A stretch of DNA of 64,000 nt from Stercorarius parasiticus (Eukaryota > Chordata > Aves > Charadriiformes > Stercorariidae). The DNA lies in contig VWZL01002223.1 in NCBI GenBank assembly GCA_013396915.1, forward strand, positions 124,001 through 188,000, read 5' to 3'. Shown here piece after piece: positions 37,640-50,857 of the stretch. Both the position numbers and the translations under genes were made by a program. A model generated the notes under the pieces. The model searched no databases and had not been told where the DNA came from. It saw only the letters and a program-made list of their open reading frames with translations. Numbering within the stretch: the first letter of the stretch is position 1; every line of letters starts with the position of its first letter.

Positions 37640-38141
37640 CAAACGTTGCCAGGCGCAGGGATGAGGAGGAGCGAGGCCTGGGCATCTGACACAGGCTGGC
37701 CAACAGGATTATTTCATACCGTGAATGTCACATTCTACATAAATTAGAAAGTTTGCTGCATAGTTTCTCTCTCCCTTGATGGCGGCAGTCCAGAGAAACT
37801 CCTTGCCCCGATGCTGACCCCTGAGCCCTTCCCTTCCTCCCGAAGCCGTTGTGCTCGCAGTGTCCCACATTTGCTGTCCACTGCTGGGAGTGCACAGCTT
37901 CCTACTGATATAATTGGCTGACTATAATTCTTGTATATCTTATATTAATATCGGGATTAATACTGATTCTTTAGTATTATTGTTAATTATCTAGTCTTAT
38001 CCTATTAAATCTATTTATATTTCAACCCTTGTGCTTCCTTACTTTCCCCGATTCCCCTTTCTGGGTGGGAAGGGGTCATCGGGTGATAGAACAATTGTCT
38101 AAACGACAATAAATTGTTATGGGTTTTCTCAAACCATAACA
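37640..38141 (+). mobile_element. Endogenous retrovirus LTR, probably solo
   Basis: The layout resembles avian endogenous retrovirus LTRs. There is a 'ggctggccaa' segment leading to 'ttatttcatacc' (37695-37722), a TATA-like tacataaatt (37737-37746), a GC-richer middle part, an AT-rich tail with ATTAAA (38004-38009) and AATAAA (38108-38113) signals, and a 3' end reading caaaccataaca (38130-38141). The 3' end mirrors the 'aaaccacgaca' terminus common in bird LTRs. The 5' boundary is uncertain. No gag, pol or env remnant and no primer-binding site were seen on either side, so it is probably a solo LTR. The family assignment is from memory. Confidence 0.6.
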
Positions 38142-40381
38142 CACCACGTTCTGCGGAGGTCCCAGTATCAGGCATTTCATCCTGAAGCGACGCTGTAAAG
38201 ACAAAGAGAAGCTCAGTCTGCTCCATGCCAGGAGGAATGGGGTTTCCATGCCCTGGAAACCCCACCAGAGGTGCAATCCCTCTGCCTTTGTTGGCAGGCA
38301 GCAATGCGGCACCAAGTGCCGCTCCTGGCCACTGTACAGGTCCATACAGACTAATCCTCTCAGAGGTTATCCTAATGAATTAATAGCTACCGGATTAGAC
38401 AGGAGACAGGCTGCAGCTGAAAGCCAACCCAAATTTCCCTTTGTATCTCTGTTTCTAAGCATCAATTTTAGTTTCCAGCTACCAAGAGATTAATTATTTT
38501 TTTCCCTTTTTAATTATCTGCTCTGTTGAAGTCCCATTGATTAGAATGGCAGTTTTGTTTGAAAAACTATAAAATTCAGTTCTATCTTTTTAAGACTCAA
38601 TGTCACTTTTAGCTTATTGCCTGCTCTCCCAGTTTCATTGTCAGGCAGACAATAACAGGTATTTTTCAAGCTGCAGGGACTAGAGTCCTGGGATTATACG
38701 ACAGAAAACAATATGTGACCCAAATCTAATGGCTCAGAAGGCAAGTGTAAGAAAACCGTGATTATTTGTCAAGTTTCATTCTTAAGGCAATTTCAGGAGG
38801 TTTTGAACATTGAGGCTCGAACACTTTGTATCATTGCCAATTCCTTAAAACCAAATTTGTCCCCTCTGGTGTTTCAATTATGCAAACTGCACTGTATCCA
38901 CAGACAGACAGTGTTTACACTTTCCATAACACATCTTAGTATCTAAGCAGACATACAAGCAACTCCTATCTTACTGTGGTTTTCTTTGAGCATTTATCAG
39001 AAAAGGTTATTATTTTCTTGGGACTGTGCGATTAGAATTCACCCTTTAATGGCCACTGTCATACTTTGAATCACCCATTATCTAGGTTATTACTAAACAC
39101 CTACTTTTGGTTCTTGTTTCATTTGCAGTTTTAGAGAAGGGTTAATTCACTGAATTCAATGGAGTTAGGTCTTGCTTGCACCATGAGAAAATAAGAATTA
39201 GGACTTCCAGTTTCTGGCCCTCTTCAGCATGTACAGGTCTGATCTTCTCTGAAGTCCACAGAAGTCAAGATACTCACAGGTACCTTCAGAAAAAGGTAAC
39301 CTGAGACAGATTCTCAGCTGTCAGATGTCTGGGGAAATCAGTAAATCAAAACTGGTAGTTTCACTTAGGCAACATCTGAACGTCCCACCCATATTGGTAA
39401 GAGAAAGCAATAGGATAGGAGGAATATGAGAAAGCCTTAAGAAAGCAACAGAATACATGGCGGTATACATGGAATACATAAATACTGCTAAGGGGGCTTT
39501 TTTCCTCCCCTCCCCCCCTCCTTCTTTTGTTCCTGAATGATACTTCTACTGGGCTTTTTCCTCTAGATTTCACAGTTCTCAGTTGCCTGTGTAACTGTAG
39601 CTGATACTTTTTCTTCAACTGACAATAATCCCCTGGCTACATTATTGGTTTAAGACTCTCAGCCCAAAGACAGAAATAAGTCTTCCCATTTAAATTAGTA
39701 TGAATATATTAGCATATGCTTTAAACTCTAGGGAGTTTTATTCTGGGTATGTTTTACAATCTGAAGACAAATTTGTATTTGAATTCTGGGATCAGCTTTA
39801 CTGATTGCGATCTGACCTGAACAGTCCCAGTTTGGTGTATTATAGAGATCTAGATCTATGTTTTTCTTGTTAATACACATGTTAAAAAAGATAATAAAAC
39901 AAATATTTCAGTGTAAAAGAAAATCCATAAATCCTAAAGAGAAAGCCCACCTAATAGAAAAACAGACAAATTACTATACAAGGGGACTACTGACAGATAG
40001 CTTTGACATGCAATTTCAGATTTTCACTTAAAAACTTTGGCACAAGGAATCTCCTCCTGATGATAGTTAAGTACATTTACCTTTGTACAGCGCAGTGCAC
40101 TTTTTAATCAATGTAAAGTAATGATTCTCTTCCTTCCCTTGATTCTCACCCTTTCCACATCCCTAGCAACACCCACAGCATAGGATAAATGCTTCAAATA
40201 AATCGAGAGCACAGGATCCATGGAATAGCACAGAAAGAAACAAATGCCTCCACAGGCAACAGTTTGGAAATCAGTACAGCACAGGTGAAGTTTGCTTTTG
40301 CAGCTGCTGCAGAGCTTTCTATATATGGACATGACTAGCCAGAGGTCTGTGTCCATTACAACATACATTTTTTACAATGCA
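38142..40381. other. Non-coding stretch, no gene recognised
   Basis: AT-rich DNA. Bases 39146-39220 resemble the old amniote hairpin repeat (ttcaatggagttaggtcttg ... tttctggccc). A C-rich pyrimidine run lies at 39505-39530 and a 12-bp palindrome agatctagatct near 39847. Frames near 38011-38493 overlap on both strands and resemble no family. Confidence 0.65.
39146..39220. repeat. Probable hairpin-family repeat copy
   Basis: It contains a 'gaattcaatggagttagg' centre and a 'tttctggccctc' end, like the family described at 15796. Only one arm is clear. Confidence 0.35.
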
Positions 40382-40573
40382 GGTGGTGAAACACTGGCAC
40401 AGGTTGCCCAGAGAGGTGGTAGATGCCCCATCCCTGGAAACATTCCAGGTCAGGTTGGACGGGGCTCTGAGCAACCTGATCTAGTTGAAGATGTCCCTGC
40501 TCATTGTTGGGAGGTTGAATTAGATGACCTTTAAAAGGTCCCTTACAACCCAAACTATTCTATGATTCTGTGA
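40382..40573 (+). mobile_element. CR1 LINE 3' end fragment, plus strand
   Basis: The sequence starts in the last part of the CR1 coding region and runs through the 3' UTR. It begins ggtggtgaaacactggcac and aggttgcccagagaggtggt, then atgccccatccctggaaaca and caacctgatctagttgaaga. It ends with ttctatgattctgtga at 40573, the CR1 terminal repeat. The encoded end (GCTCTGAGCAACCTGATCTAG, read as ALSNLI and stop) is near the family's usual SNLV end. The copy is short, with heavy 5' truncation. Confidence 0.95.
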
Positions 40574-43500
40574 GTACGCAATTACTTGCTACCTTAGTAT
40601 CTATGTGGCCTGTGTCTTTTAGTCCAGACAGCACAATCCAGTTAAATTATCTTCTGAGTGTCCTAGGAAGACACAAATGTACCATCATCTTCTCAGAGAT
40701 AGGAAATGAAGCAAACAAAATTTAAGGCCTCCATCAGGCTAAAGATCATAAATATTTAAGTCCTAATAAATATTTAAAAGGCAAAAAGAAAAACCAAAAA
40801 CATACCAGAGGTACCAAGAGTGGGATTCACTGAGATAGACTGTTTAAATGAATTCAAGCTTGACTGAAGATCCAGGTTTATTTATCTTGATGTCACTTTT
40901 ATCGCCTTCCATGATTTTATATTTTAATGCCAATAAGACATACTACCCTTTAAATTAAAAGAGTATCTATTTCCCCCTCAAGAATGCTTAATCATCTAAA
41001 CCTAAAGTGACTCTGAAAACTTTACATTAAGTGTGAATCTCTAGCAGAAAAAGCAAAGAAACCCACTAGGAAAAACAAGCTTATGAATGCTACTTGTAAC
41101 TTCAGTCTATCTGTAACTAGCGTGTTTAAAAGGTTGCCTAATGAAACCCATTTCATTTAAGTAAGATGGTCTCCTTTCACGTTATATTTCTGCTTACTAT
41201 TCATGGCTTGCCTGGGCAATTCTCTGTTAAAATACCATTTTAAAACCCCTGCTTGTGACATGACATTTTAATGTAGTCAGTCCTCATCTCTAGAGTTTTT
41301 TCCTGCAAAAGAACTGCATCTGTTCTGCGGAGATAAAGCAAGAACACACACAGACTCAAAACCCCTCGCGAGGGGGCAGAGGTTCAATGCTAATGTTTCT
41401 GTTCTCTGTGCTTCTTCATTAAGTAGTTTGTTAATTAAAAGCCTTTTTTGGGGTTTGTTTGACAGAAGCAAAGCATTTGATCTGCTAAACCCTTTATACC
41501 TGGTCAGATGCTCATCTCTCTCATCCTCCATCACCACAGGACCACCTGCAATCCTTAAACACTAGTTCTGCTTTGGAGCCCACAGGGATTTTGCACAGCC
41601 TGAATTTATATTAGCTCCTGCAGCACATTTACCTTCGCCCACCCCCTGCCCCCACTTTGTCAAGAGATGTCTGTTGACTTGCATTGATGAGGATCCTAAA
41701 AACCCTGGGGGAACTTTTTTCCCCGGGCTTGTCCGTGCAAGGTGGCACTAGCCACCTCCTGACACATTCAGTGCCACAGTCCAAGCGCAGCTGGGCAACT
41801 GATGCCCAAACATGAATACCATTGACAGATGAGTTTATTTAAAGGCTGTATCAGATGCTGATGACTGGCTTAAAACACCTGCTTCACCAGCACCACAAGA
41901 AAGCTGCCAAACCAGTGAAATGCCAACCATCACTCATCAGCAAGCGTTGATACTTGGCTAATAGTTAACTTTCTGACCTATTACTCTGCTTTTTCTTTTA
42001 TGTACTAAGCCATGGAGGACGAGAAGGCACACATTTAAGTCACCTGATGGCAAACATATGCCAATATTTACTTGTACTTTTTGATGCTGTTTTCACTCCC
42101 CTTGAATACAAACAGTTGTGTGGGGAATAAAAGAAAACCAGAGCAAACTGGCAGGCTGAATTTGCTCCGTACTTCTGCAGACACGGCCTTCTTCACAGAA
42201 GTCATCCTACAAAACTCAATTCATTCAGCAGCTAAACACCTAGTATTACGCATCAGTGCTGATTGTGCATCAGGCTGGCATGTTGAAAGGTGATTCATTC
42301 CACTTAGCATGGGACTAGAAGTGCCTCTCTCTCTCTCTCACTTAATATAGAAACCCCTGAGTCAGCAAACTCGTGGATAGCTAAAGATAGCCAGGCTATA
42401 TCCCTCCCTCAGCTCTGCAGCACAGACCAGCCGCGGATACAAACCAGCTGTGTCAAAACCAATGTCGATCACCAGGAAATACAGGAGACACTGGCTCTCA
42501 CAGTCAAAACCATCTTGCTCTCACGTTTTATGAAGTGAAAGTCAAGAGGACAATTAAATGAGTAATGATACCAGGCAGCAGCATGAGCACAGCAGTCAAA
42601 ACATGAGCAACTCCAAGAGGAACCACGCATACAGGCTGGGGACAGGCAGGACCTTCAGGGGCTGAACAACCAACAAACCACCACCAGATCGGTCTGCATG
42701 GCAAACACTCCTTTCTTGCACCTGTTCATTATAGAGATGATGGATGCTTCTCACCTATGGCAGCAGGATTCAACTCTGTCCCTCCAACACTGTGTCCCAG
42801 ATGCACAAAATGAGTTAGAACTAGGTCGTGTTGCAAGATCTCAGATGTTCTCTAGCAGGCATTTTATTTTTCATAACTTCCTGCTCCTACCTACCCGGTT
42901 CAATTTTCTAGAAACTTCAAGCAATCTCTAAAATGATTGCCTCCCACTCTTAGAGGAGAAAGATTTCCAGTGACTTCAAAGACATGAATAAGAAAGAATT
43001 TCTGTTGAATTTTTCCTCTCAAAAAGAAGAAAATCTGTGTAAAAAGTGATAATTGCTTATTAAAATGAGTTCATGAAAGAAAAAAAATAAAGTGCATAGC
43101 TACATTAGCATGCAGTGTATACTGTAAGTAAGTTTAGAATGTAAATAAATACATATTTTTCATTTTTGACTGAGAAATATCCAAGAAATTGCAATGCTGC
43201 AAAGAAAAGGCCTCAGTATGGATTTTGCCTCTAGACATATCTCTAAAATGGGTACAAAATTAAAGCATTGAAAATGGACAGCAGCTGTATTGTTAATTTA
43301 TCAGCTAAAAGGAAGACTTACCCACAGAGTTGGCCAATATCATATTAATAGACTCCAAATGCTGATACTGATATAGAAGAAACTTGCAGTTTCAGGGTCA
43401 AAGTGTGAGGAAAAAAGACTGTGCCTTTCTATATAGTCATTACAATGCATAAAATTAAAAAGGACAGTGAATTTGCCCATGGCATATAGAAATTGAGAAT

Positions 43501-45770
43501 GCTTATATCTTCTGAAGGAAGGGAATTAAAAATATGGAGTAATTCTAGAAAACATTTTACAATTGTGAAGTAATAGTTTAAACATTATTCTAAAACTTAT
43601 TTCACTATTATTCTGAGAAGAACCATGTCACAAAGAAGGAATCTTTGTCTTTATTTGGTCCGTTATCTCAAGATACCTTCTGAAGGTGTTTGGGGGAGCT
43701 CTGGAACTCTGTTGTCCACCTCACCTTCCTTCTTTACTTTCCTCCCCATTTGCCCTCCACATTTAAAAAAAAGATGCTTTAACATACATGCTATTTATTG
43801 AGAAAATGAAAATGGTTTTGATACATTAGAATTAAAAAAAAACCCACAGTATTACCTGGATCAACCTTTTTTTGTCTTATCCACAAGGCATTTTAGCCTC
43901 CGCTCATGCACCAAATTTTTCAATTTTTGATTGATGTCAACTGGGAGTTTTTTTCCTCTGTTATTAGTTTGAAAACTACAAAATACATTAACTTAATTGG
44001 TATAAAAAGCCATCCCTTCTAATTTCACATTATAAATAGTTCTATCCTTCCCCTGAAATCCTTTTTTTTCCAGAGTTTAATTCAATCCTGAGACCCCAAA
44101 TTATTATTTCCATTCTAAATATTAACTGCAATTCAATACAGGAATGGCAATATCTGTGTGTATTTTTAAGCATAAAACCATTTTCTTTTAGACTACTAAT
44201 TTCAAAACTGAAACTAGATGGCTCTCTCTTTTAGGTCTCTTCACCTCTTTTTAGGTCCCTCTAATAATCCCAGCCTCTCCTTATGCATCTTCATGACTGA
44301 CAATAGGAATATCTAAACAGCATAACTATGATCTAGCTTAAGATTTATTAGATGAATTCTTAAAGGACCCGACTTGTATATTTATATAGGAACAGCAGTA
44401 AAAAACAAGAGCGTAGAGTTAAAACCTTGAAAACAAATAAAATAAATATTCAGTTGTGATCATTGCTTTCAAGCAGCTTCTTAATTATTGACAAATAAAA
44501 TCGTTTCAGCAGGAAAATTCCAGAACTAGGCAAATCTGGTAACTGCTGACTGTCTGCTTGCATATTATGTGCACCACCATCAATATATTTCCAATGTAGT
44601 CTCTAGATCACAGTAAATTGCTCACACCAGCGAAGCTCTGGCAGATTAGGGAGCAGCACTGGCAAGCTCTGAGAGGTGAGAGCTGCTATCTCACAGATTT
44701 TAAAATATATACAGCGAGTGTAAGTTCAAGTTGTCAAAGAAAAATCTTTTACACACATTTCAGTCTTGGACACATTGGAGTATTCTCTGCAATACTCAAT
44801 TGTTAGCAACAGGTTCCTTTTTCCACAGGAAATCCTACATTGTGTGTGACCAGTATCCATGTTTAATAATTTAACCAAGGAAAACCTCGTACCTACATGT
44901 AATGAAGCCAAGAAAAGAAAGGTAACTGATTTCAACAGTACAAGATGCAATGCACAAAACCCTAAATCAGAGAAGAATTAGATTTAAACTTAACTTTTGC
45001 CCTGAATCAAAATGTCATTTCTTAGGGAGTATTGGTCTTACCCATCTAACAACGTATTTATGAAACACATTTTTTATTTTAATCGTAGCTATGCCACTGA
45101 ATATACTGGTTACGCATTTTCAGAGTCAATGCCTTGAGAAGTTATTCTAGTTATCCCAATCCGTGTATAGCTTGCTGCCTTTATGCTAAGCAGTAAATGA
45201 TTCTAGTTAAATTAAATTCAGAAAAAACCCAAATTCTATAAAGTCTATGAAACTGGAAAAGTTATGATCTAGCAGTCCTAAGCCACCACCCCATATGTCA
45301 CAAACCCTATGTTTCCCTTAAAAAAAACTGACATAATTTTGGCTAATAAGGAAATCCAAGCAGACTATTCCTATTTTGCAATATGGTTATTGAATTTAGT
45401 CTGTTTTATCGCATACTCCCACTAAACTGATCAAAATTTTCAAAGACTATATAAGCAAGTTGAAACTGCTTCATGAATGAGTTAAAGAAGCATATTCAGT
45501 GAATTGTCCTTTATCAGTCACTGCCTGTTCTTCTTCCACTCCTCTGTTTATTCAATATTAATAATTTAATCAGAATGACAAGATATTTATAGGAAACAGG
45601 AGAGATATCAAGGGTTTCCACAGTGTCTAATTAAGAAAAAATTAAATACCTCATATTCTGGAACATTTGCAATGAAATTTTTTCTTTTGTTAAACATTTC
45701 TGACATTTTTGATCATAAATCAGTTGCAAACACTTTCTCAAACTCAATTCATCTGAGACATGCAATGAAT
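40574..45770. other. Non-coding stretch, no gene recognised
   Basis: AT-rich, no exon recognised. A CT dinucleotide run lies at 42325-42338. Frames at 41277-41537 and 42072-42293 resemble no family. Bases 43560-45700 are very AT-rich with many short A/T runs. Confidence 0.7.
42325..42338. repeat. (CT)7 microsatellite
   Basis: Seven uninterrupted CT units. Confidence 0.95.
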
Positions 45771-46790
45771 ATTCATAGAATCATAGATTAGCTTGGGTTG
45801 GAAGGGACCTTTAGAAGTCATCTGGTCCAAGCCCCCTGCAATAAGCAGGGACATCTTCAACTAGATCAGGTTGCTCAGAGCCCCATCCAGCCTGACCTTG
45901 AATGTTTCCAGAGATGGGGCATCTACCACCTCTCTAGGCCAGCTGTTACAGTGTCTCGCCACAAAAAAAGATTTCTTCTTTATATCTAGTCTGAATCTAC
46001 CCTCTTTTAGTTTACAACCATTACATTTGTCCTATCACAACAGACTCTGCTAAAAAGGCTGTCCCCATCTTTCCTGTAGGCCCCCTTGAAGTACTGAAAG
46101 GCCACAATGAGGTCTCCTGGAGCCTTCTCCAGGCTGAACAACCCAAACCCTCTCAACCTGTACTCACAGGAGAGGTGTTCCAGCCGTCTGATCATCTTCA
46201 TGGCCCTCCTCTGGAGCTACTCCAATAGGTTTTTCCTGTGCTGAGGACTCCGGAGATGGACCCATGTGGGGGTCTCACCAGAGCAGAGGGGCAGAATCAC
46301 CTCCCTCAACCTGCTGGCCACGCTTCTTTTGATGGAGCCCAGGATGTGATTGGCTTTCTGGGGTGCAAGGGCACATTTTCGGCTCATGTCCAGCTTTTTA
46401 TCCACCAGTACCCTCCAAGTCCTTCTCAACAGGGCTGCTCTCAATCCCTTCATCCCCCAGCCTGTATTGATAACAGGGGTTGCCCCGACCCGGGTGCAGG
46501 ACTCACGAGGTTTACACGGGCCCACTTCTTGAGCATGTCCAGGTCCCCCTGGATGGCATCCCATCCTTCAGGCGTGTCAACCACAACACTCAGCCTGCTA
46601 TCGTCTGAAAACTTGCTGAGGGTGCACTCGATCTCACTGTCTATGTCATTGATGAAGATATTAAACAGTACTGGTCCCCATATGGACCCCTGAGGAACAC
46701 CACTTGGCACTGATCTCTATCTGGACATTGAGCCATTGACCACTACCGTCTGGATGCAACCATCCAACCAATTCCTCATCCACCGAACAG
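45771..46790 (-). mobile_element. CR1 LINE, 5'-truncated, degraded RT
   Basis: A second long CR1 copy on the minus strand. It starts (plus 46790) with the conserved segment before RT motif B (WLDGC...VVVNG), followed by GVPQGS (just below 46710), then the active-site box, here FSDD instead of FADD. It runs on to the C-terminal region and 3' UTR and ends with attcatagaatcatag at 45771. The frame is broken more than in the copy at 7162. There is an in-frame TAG at 46717-46719, a deletion near 46503 (part of the segment between the GSGQP-like stretch and the ARVNL block is missing), and further frame changes below 46217. It looks older than the copy at 7162 and is not functional. Confidence 0.97.
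46007..46790 (-). pseudogene. CR1 reverse transcriptase remnant, several breaks
   Basis: This is the coding remnant inside the CR1 copy. Recognisable in order are the segment before motif B, GVPQGS, FSDD (the first motif residue A is replaced by S, with the aspartates kept), a KKWARVNL block, and the EHLSCEYRLR-type C-terminal block around 46180-46140. At least one stop codon (46717-46719), one short deletion (near 46503) and shifts of frame separate these. The endonuclease domain and RT N-terminus are absent. It is non-functional. Confidence 0.93.
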
Positions 46791-49700
46791 AATACTACTT
46801 CCTCTAGTGCTGCTTTCATTCTGTTGATGAACGTGGCTGAACATCTAAGGAATTTCAGAACCTACCTCAACTCTCCCAATCCTGGGTTTGTAAGAACAGC
46901 TCTTGCTGTTAAGCCCAAAGGATTCTTTGGGCCTAAAGGAGTAAAAGGAGTACAAGATAAAAGGGAAAAACCTATCATCTTATACATTTCAAAAATATTT
47001 TGGGAGAAGATACATTGCAATAAGTTATAAAGAAAAAACAGTTTCTATTTTGTCCAAACCATGTTACTCATAGTTACTAGTACCTCTTAAAATACATATT
47101 TAAAGAAAGAGACTTTCTAATATCTGCTTTCTTTGTACCACACCAAAGCTATACAGAACTGCTAATAATGGCTATGAGACCTCAAAATTAACCTAATCAA
47201 AGAAAGACTGGAAAATATCTTAGTACATTACAAAAATCCCAAGTAACAAAATTGGAGGAGATTTATTAAAATTATGCTCAATAGAAAAGCAAAAGCATAT
47301 CATAAACAGCAGGGGACTTATAAAGTAATTCTTGTTTAAAGAACAACAGTGCATTTCTGTAGTATGTTTAACCAATTGGGACAGTCCTAATACTGCAATA
47401 AAAATAAATATAGTTGATCAGAATGCAAACGACTGAGAATTCCTTCACTTGTTTAGAGAGAAGAAAGAAAAGGGGGAAGTGAAAGATCTTTCCCTGTAGC
47501 AGCGAGAATAGATGAGTGTGATATATATTAGTAGGACTCTGTTTCATTAAGTACAGGAGAAATAATAAAGTCCAAAATCAACACAGGAGAAAGTTTACAT
47601 CTGTATCAAAATTGAGACTGCAAAGAGACTCCAAGTCTCCAATATGGTCAGAACAGTATTATTATTTCTAGCCACATTCTTATCTTTATTACTTCCAGGT
47701 CTGAAAAGTCCTGGTCTGATTTGGGATTTAATTTGTTCAGCTCCACTGCCAATTAAAAACTTCTGCAGCTTTCAAAAATTATTTAGAGGTCATATGAGGA
47801 GACAATATGACTGGCATATATTCTACTTTTAGATCCAAAGACATCCCCATTCAGAGCTGTCAAAAAAAATTCAGAAGAAAAGAATATGGATAAAATTTGG
47901 TGTGGAGTGATCATGCTAGTAGCTGGTAACATCGCCAACACAAGCATTAATTTGTTCCCATGGACTGGCCAACCAACTCGAATTAAAAGTACTCCCCAGA
48001 CACAGGTTAAGAGATGACTGATGCAAGGGGGAGTTAGAAGGGATTTAGCTGTATGCAGAAAGGGTCTGAGAGAGGACCAGTCAAGTCAGAATTCAGTTAA
48101 ATACTATATCCAAGGGATGTGGGTGCTTTGAAGTTATTCTAGCAGGTCACTGAAGTTCACAGAAGACCCACCTGTGGATCGGCATCAGCTTTTCATTTGC
48201 AGATTCAGTTTGGGGTTTTCTTGTTTCTATTTTGGTTTGCTTTGGGTTTTGTGTTACTTTTAAGCAGCAGTTAGACTGGAGAAATGAGAAGGACCTATTA
48301 AAAGCACCATTTATATCGATGTGATACAGCAGCATGTTCTGGGGTTCCTGCCTCCCTGTCTTCCAGATGGGAGATCTAGTTGAAAATCCCACACCCTTCT
48401 TCCAGGCCATGCTCCCAAATTTCCTTGCACAGAAAGCAAGAGTATATCACATCTAGAGCATGGTTAGTGTGTGCCCTGTGCAGCCTGGTATGGACTTGAG
48501 ACATGGCCACAGAGCAGCACACAACCTGACAGCTCAGGAGTGCCTATGTGTCTGGTACCTGAGGTGTACCCCAAGCACTCTGAACAAGAAAGAGTTTGAG
48601 TTTAGGAGCAGAGCCTAACAAAGACAGGAGCTTAGTGTCTGGCGAGTTAGGAGCAGAGACCAAGTGCAATGGGAGTTTTCTCCTCCTCCAACCAGTGCAA
48701 GTAAATGTCAGCAGCATGTGTGGCAGTTGCCTGTAGCTCTTGCATTCAACTCCATTGTGCTAAAATGTCAAACAGGACCTTTGCCACTGGCATAAACATT
48801 TTAGAGAAGCTTCAGGGAATATACTTCAGTGCTTATGTTTCTGCTAGTTCTTGTCTTGCAACAGAGGAAAGATCCCTCAGAAACAAACACAGACTGTGAC
48901 TTGTAGCAAAGGCTAGGATTTCAGCTGTGAACAGATGAGGTTTTGGAAAGAAGGGAGGAAAGGAGTCAAGATTTGAGAAATTACAGAAAGGTCAGATACC
49001 TCCCTTACACATGCAACTCTTTCAAAACAAACCAATGCCACATGGCACTCTTAAAAATATAAATAACATTGTTCCTGCAGAATTTATAATCTCATATCCA
49101 AAGTTCCCAAGGTGCAGCAGAAGCCAGTTGTAGAGAGGAGAGTGTGACACCAAGATCCAATTCAGTGTAAAGAAAGAAATGCTTCTCTTTGGCTCTCTCT
49201 GTGCCTACCAGAGTGTTGATCACATTAAATGGGAGAAGGCGACAAAGGAGCACTCCAAGCATGTCAGGTTTCATAGCGGCATGGCCTATGTGAGATAATG
49301 TTCTTCACAAAAACATTCTCTAAAGAACTGGTGTTCCTCATCTTCGTCAAATCTAATAACCTTTGAGACATTGCATGGTACCTCATGGAACCTTTGCTGA
49401 AGAGGCACGTTTCCATGAGTGCAAACAATTGATATTGGAAAGGATCAAAGTAATAAATGAATATTCAAAGTTCATAACCAACTAAGAAGTCAAAGGGAAA
49501 ATACTGCTGTAATGATCTGTATTTTTCGCCACAGGGTTAGGTAGTCTTTAATTTAAAAAGATTGAGATGCGCAGCTTTATATAGAGACTCTATTTCCATT
49601 CCAGCTCTTTTCTTAGACAGTCATTACCAAGAGGACAACAAATTACAAACGCGCACATACACTAGGGAGTGTGATGTCCTGAAAAGATAGCCAGCCTTGT

Positions 49701-50716
49701 TATTTTTTCATCCCTTGTACAGAACGTACATGATTGCGGCAGGGTTGCTGAGAGTTATGAGTTATAGGGAGCTATATATAAACCTAATACAAGTTGTGCT
49801 CTCACTTACAATTTGAATTAAGTAGAGCGGAGTGCACAATGTGGTTAATTGCATATATTCTTCCCTTTATGATCACATACAATTCCCTTTCATCTTAAGA
49901 ACTGTGTTGGAACAATGAAAAGACTATGCTAGTTTATATTTTGTTAGCATTTATTTTATGAACTGTGTTCTCGGACTACATATTACTGCTGTCAAGAACC
50001 ATAAAACTTTAGAGAGAAGCTCCACTGATTTTTTTTCCTTATTTTATGCTATTGTGGCACTGTCACAAAAAATATTAAAATGGACAAACATTGCTTCTCC
50101 ATTTATGGCTTTGTACAATTGTTGCACAGTGAATGATACCCAAATAAAATCCTTTTTCCCCCCTTAATTCTGGCAGATATAACAGATTGAGACATTGCTA
50201 GACAACTACTAGACTGAAGTAATTAAACAGTGTAATGTGCAAACAGCATTTTAGAGTCAGCAATTAGACCACTCAAATTAGATGTTTTATTTGCCCAAAC
50301 ATGTCTGTAAATCTCATCGAACAAAAGGCTTCATTTACAAACAATTCAGCATCAGACTTTGAAAGCACAGTGCTACAGCACTGTAGACCACTGCCTGTAG
50401 TCAGTGCCCAATATACCCAACTTGCCTATTCCTTTTCCTGTCTGCAACCCAGAAGGTACAATAGAGGAGATCCATCACACTGATGCATTGAGCAGACATA
50501 AAAACACCCCACAGGTAGCCTAGTTCCTCCTACTTTCTATAGTCCCTCAAGTGGTACGTACAGGCCGTACCTTTGACTGACTAACTCCAGATTTCTGAAC
50601 AGAGGAAAACATAATCCCTCCCTCAGCAGTACCGGGATGATCTGATCAAATGTGTTTGCTCATCTTTTGAAACATATTTGAATTTTAAGTTAACTTAGTG
50701 TTTCTGAAACATTCCC
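46791..50716. other. Non-coding stretch, no gene recognised
   Basis: AT-rich, no exon recognised. Frames at 46824-47030, 47644-47832, 48147-48410 and 48705-48899 resemble no family. A segment at 48330-48420 has a faint MIR-like look but is not convincing. Confidence 0.7.
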
Positions 50717-50857
50717 GTCCTAGCTCTAGCTGCCTCAGTATTAGTCCTATTCCTAACCCCCCTCCTCCATAAATCCAAACAGCGCACAATAACGTTCCGC
50801 CCACTCTCACAACTCCTATTCTGAACCTTAGTCGCCAACCTCTTTATCCTAACATGA
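50717..50857 (+). pseudogene. MT-CYB (numt fragment): NUMT: nuclear copy of part of cytochrome b
   Basis: These 141 bases read, in the vertebrate mitochondrial code, as 47 uninterrupted codons of the C-terminal third of bird cytochrome b. Landmarks are VLALAASVL, the [19 protein letters not shown] loop and helix, and LVANLFILTW. Two codons show the mitochondrial code: ATA read as Met in QRTMTFR, and the final TGA (50855-50857) read as Trp in ILTW. C-rich third positions (cta, ctc, acc-type codons) also contrast with the AT-rich nuclear surroundings. Cytochrome b is a membrane subunit of respiratory complex III, but this nuclear fragment lacks start, haem ligands and flanks. Similarity stops sharply on both sides. 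No indel is present, so the insertion is probably young or the segment is well kept. It is not expected to be expressed. Confidence 0.92.

Noticed and set aside
48330..48420. Possible further MIR-like relic
   Set aside because: Block order does not follow the consensus closely enough to support a call.
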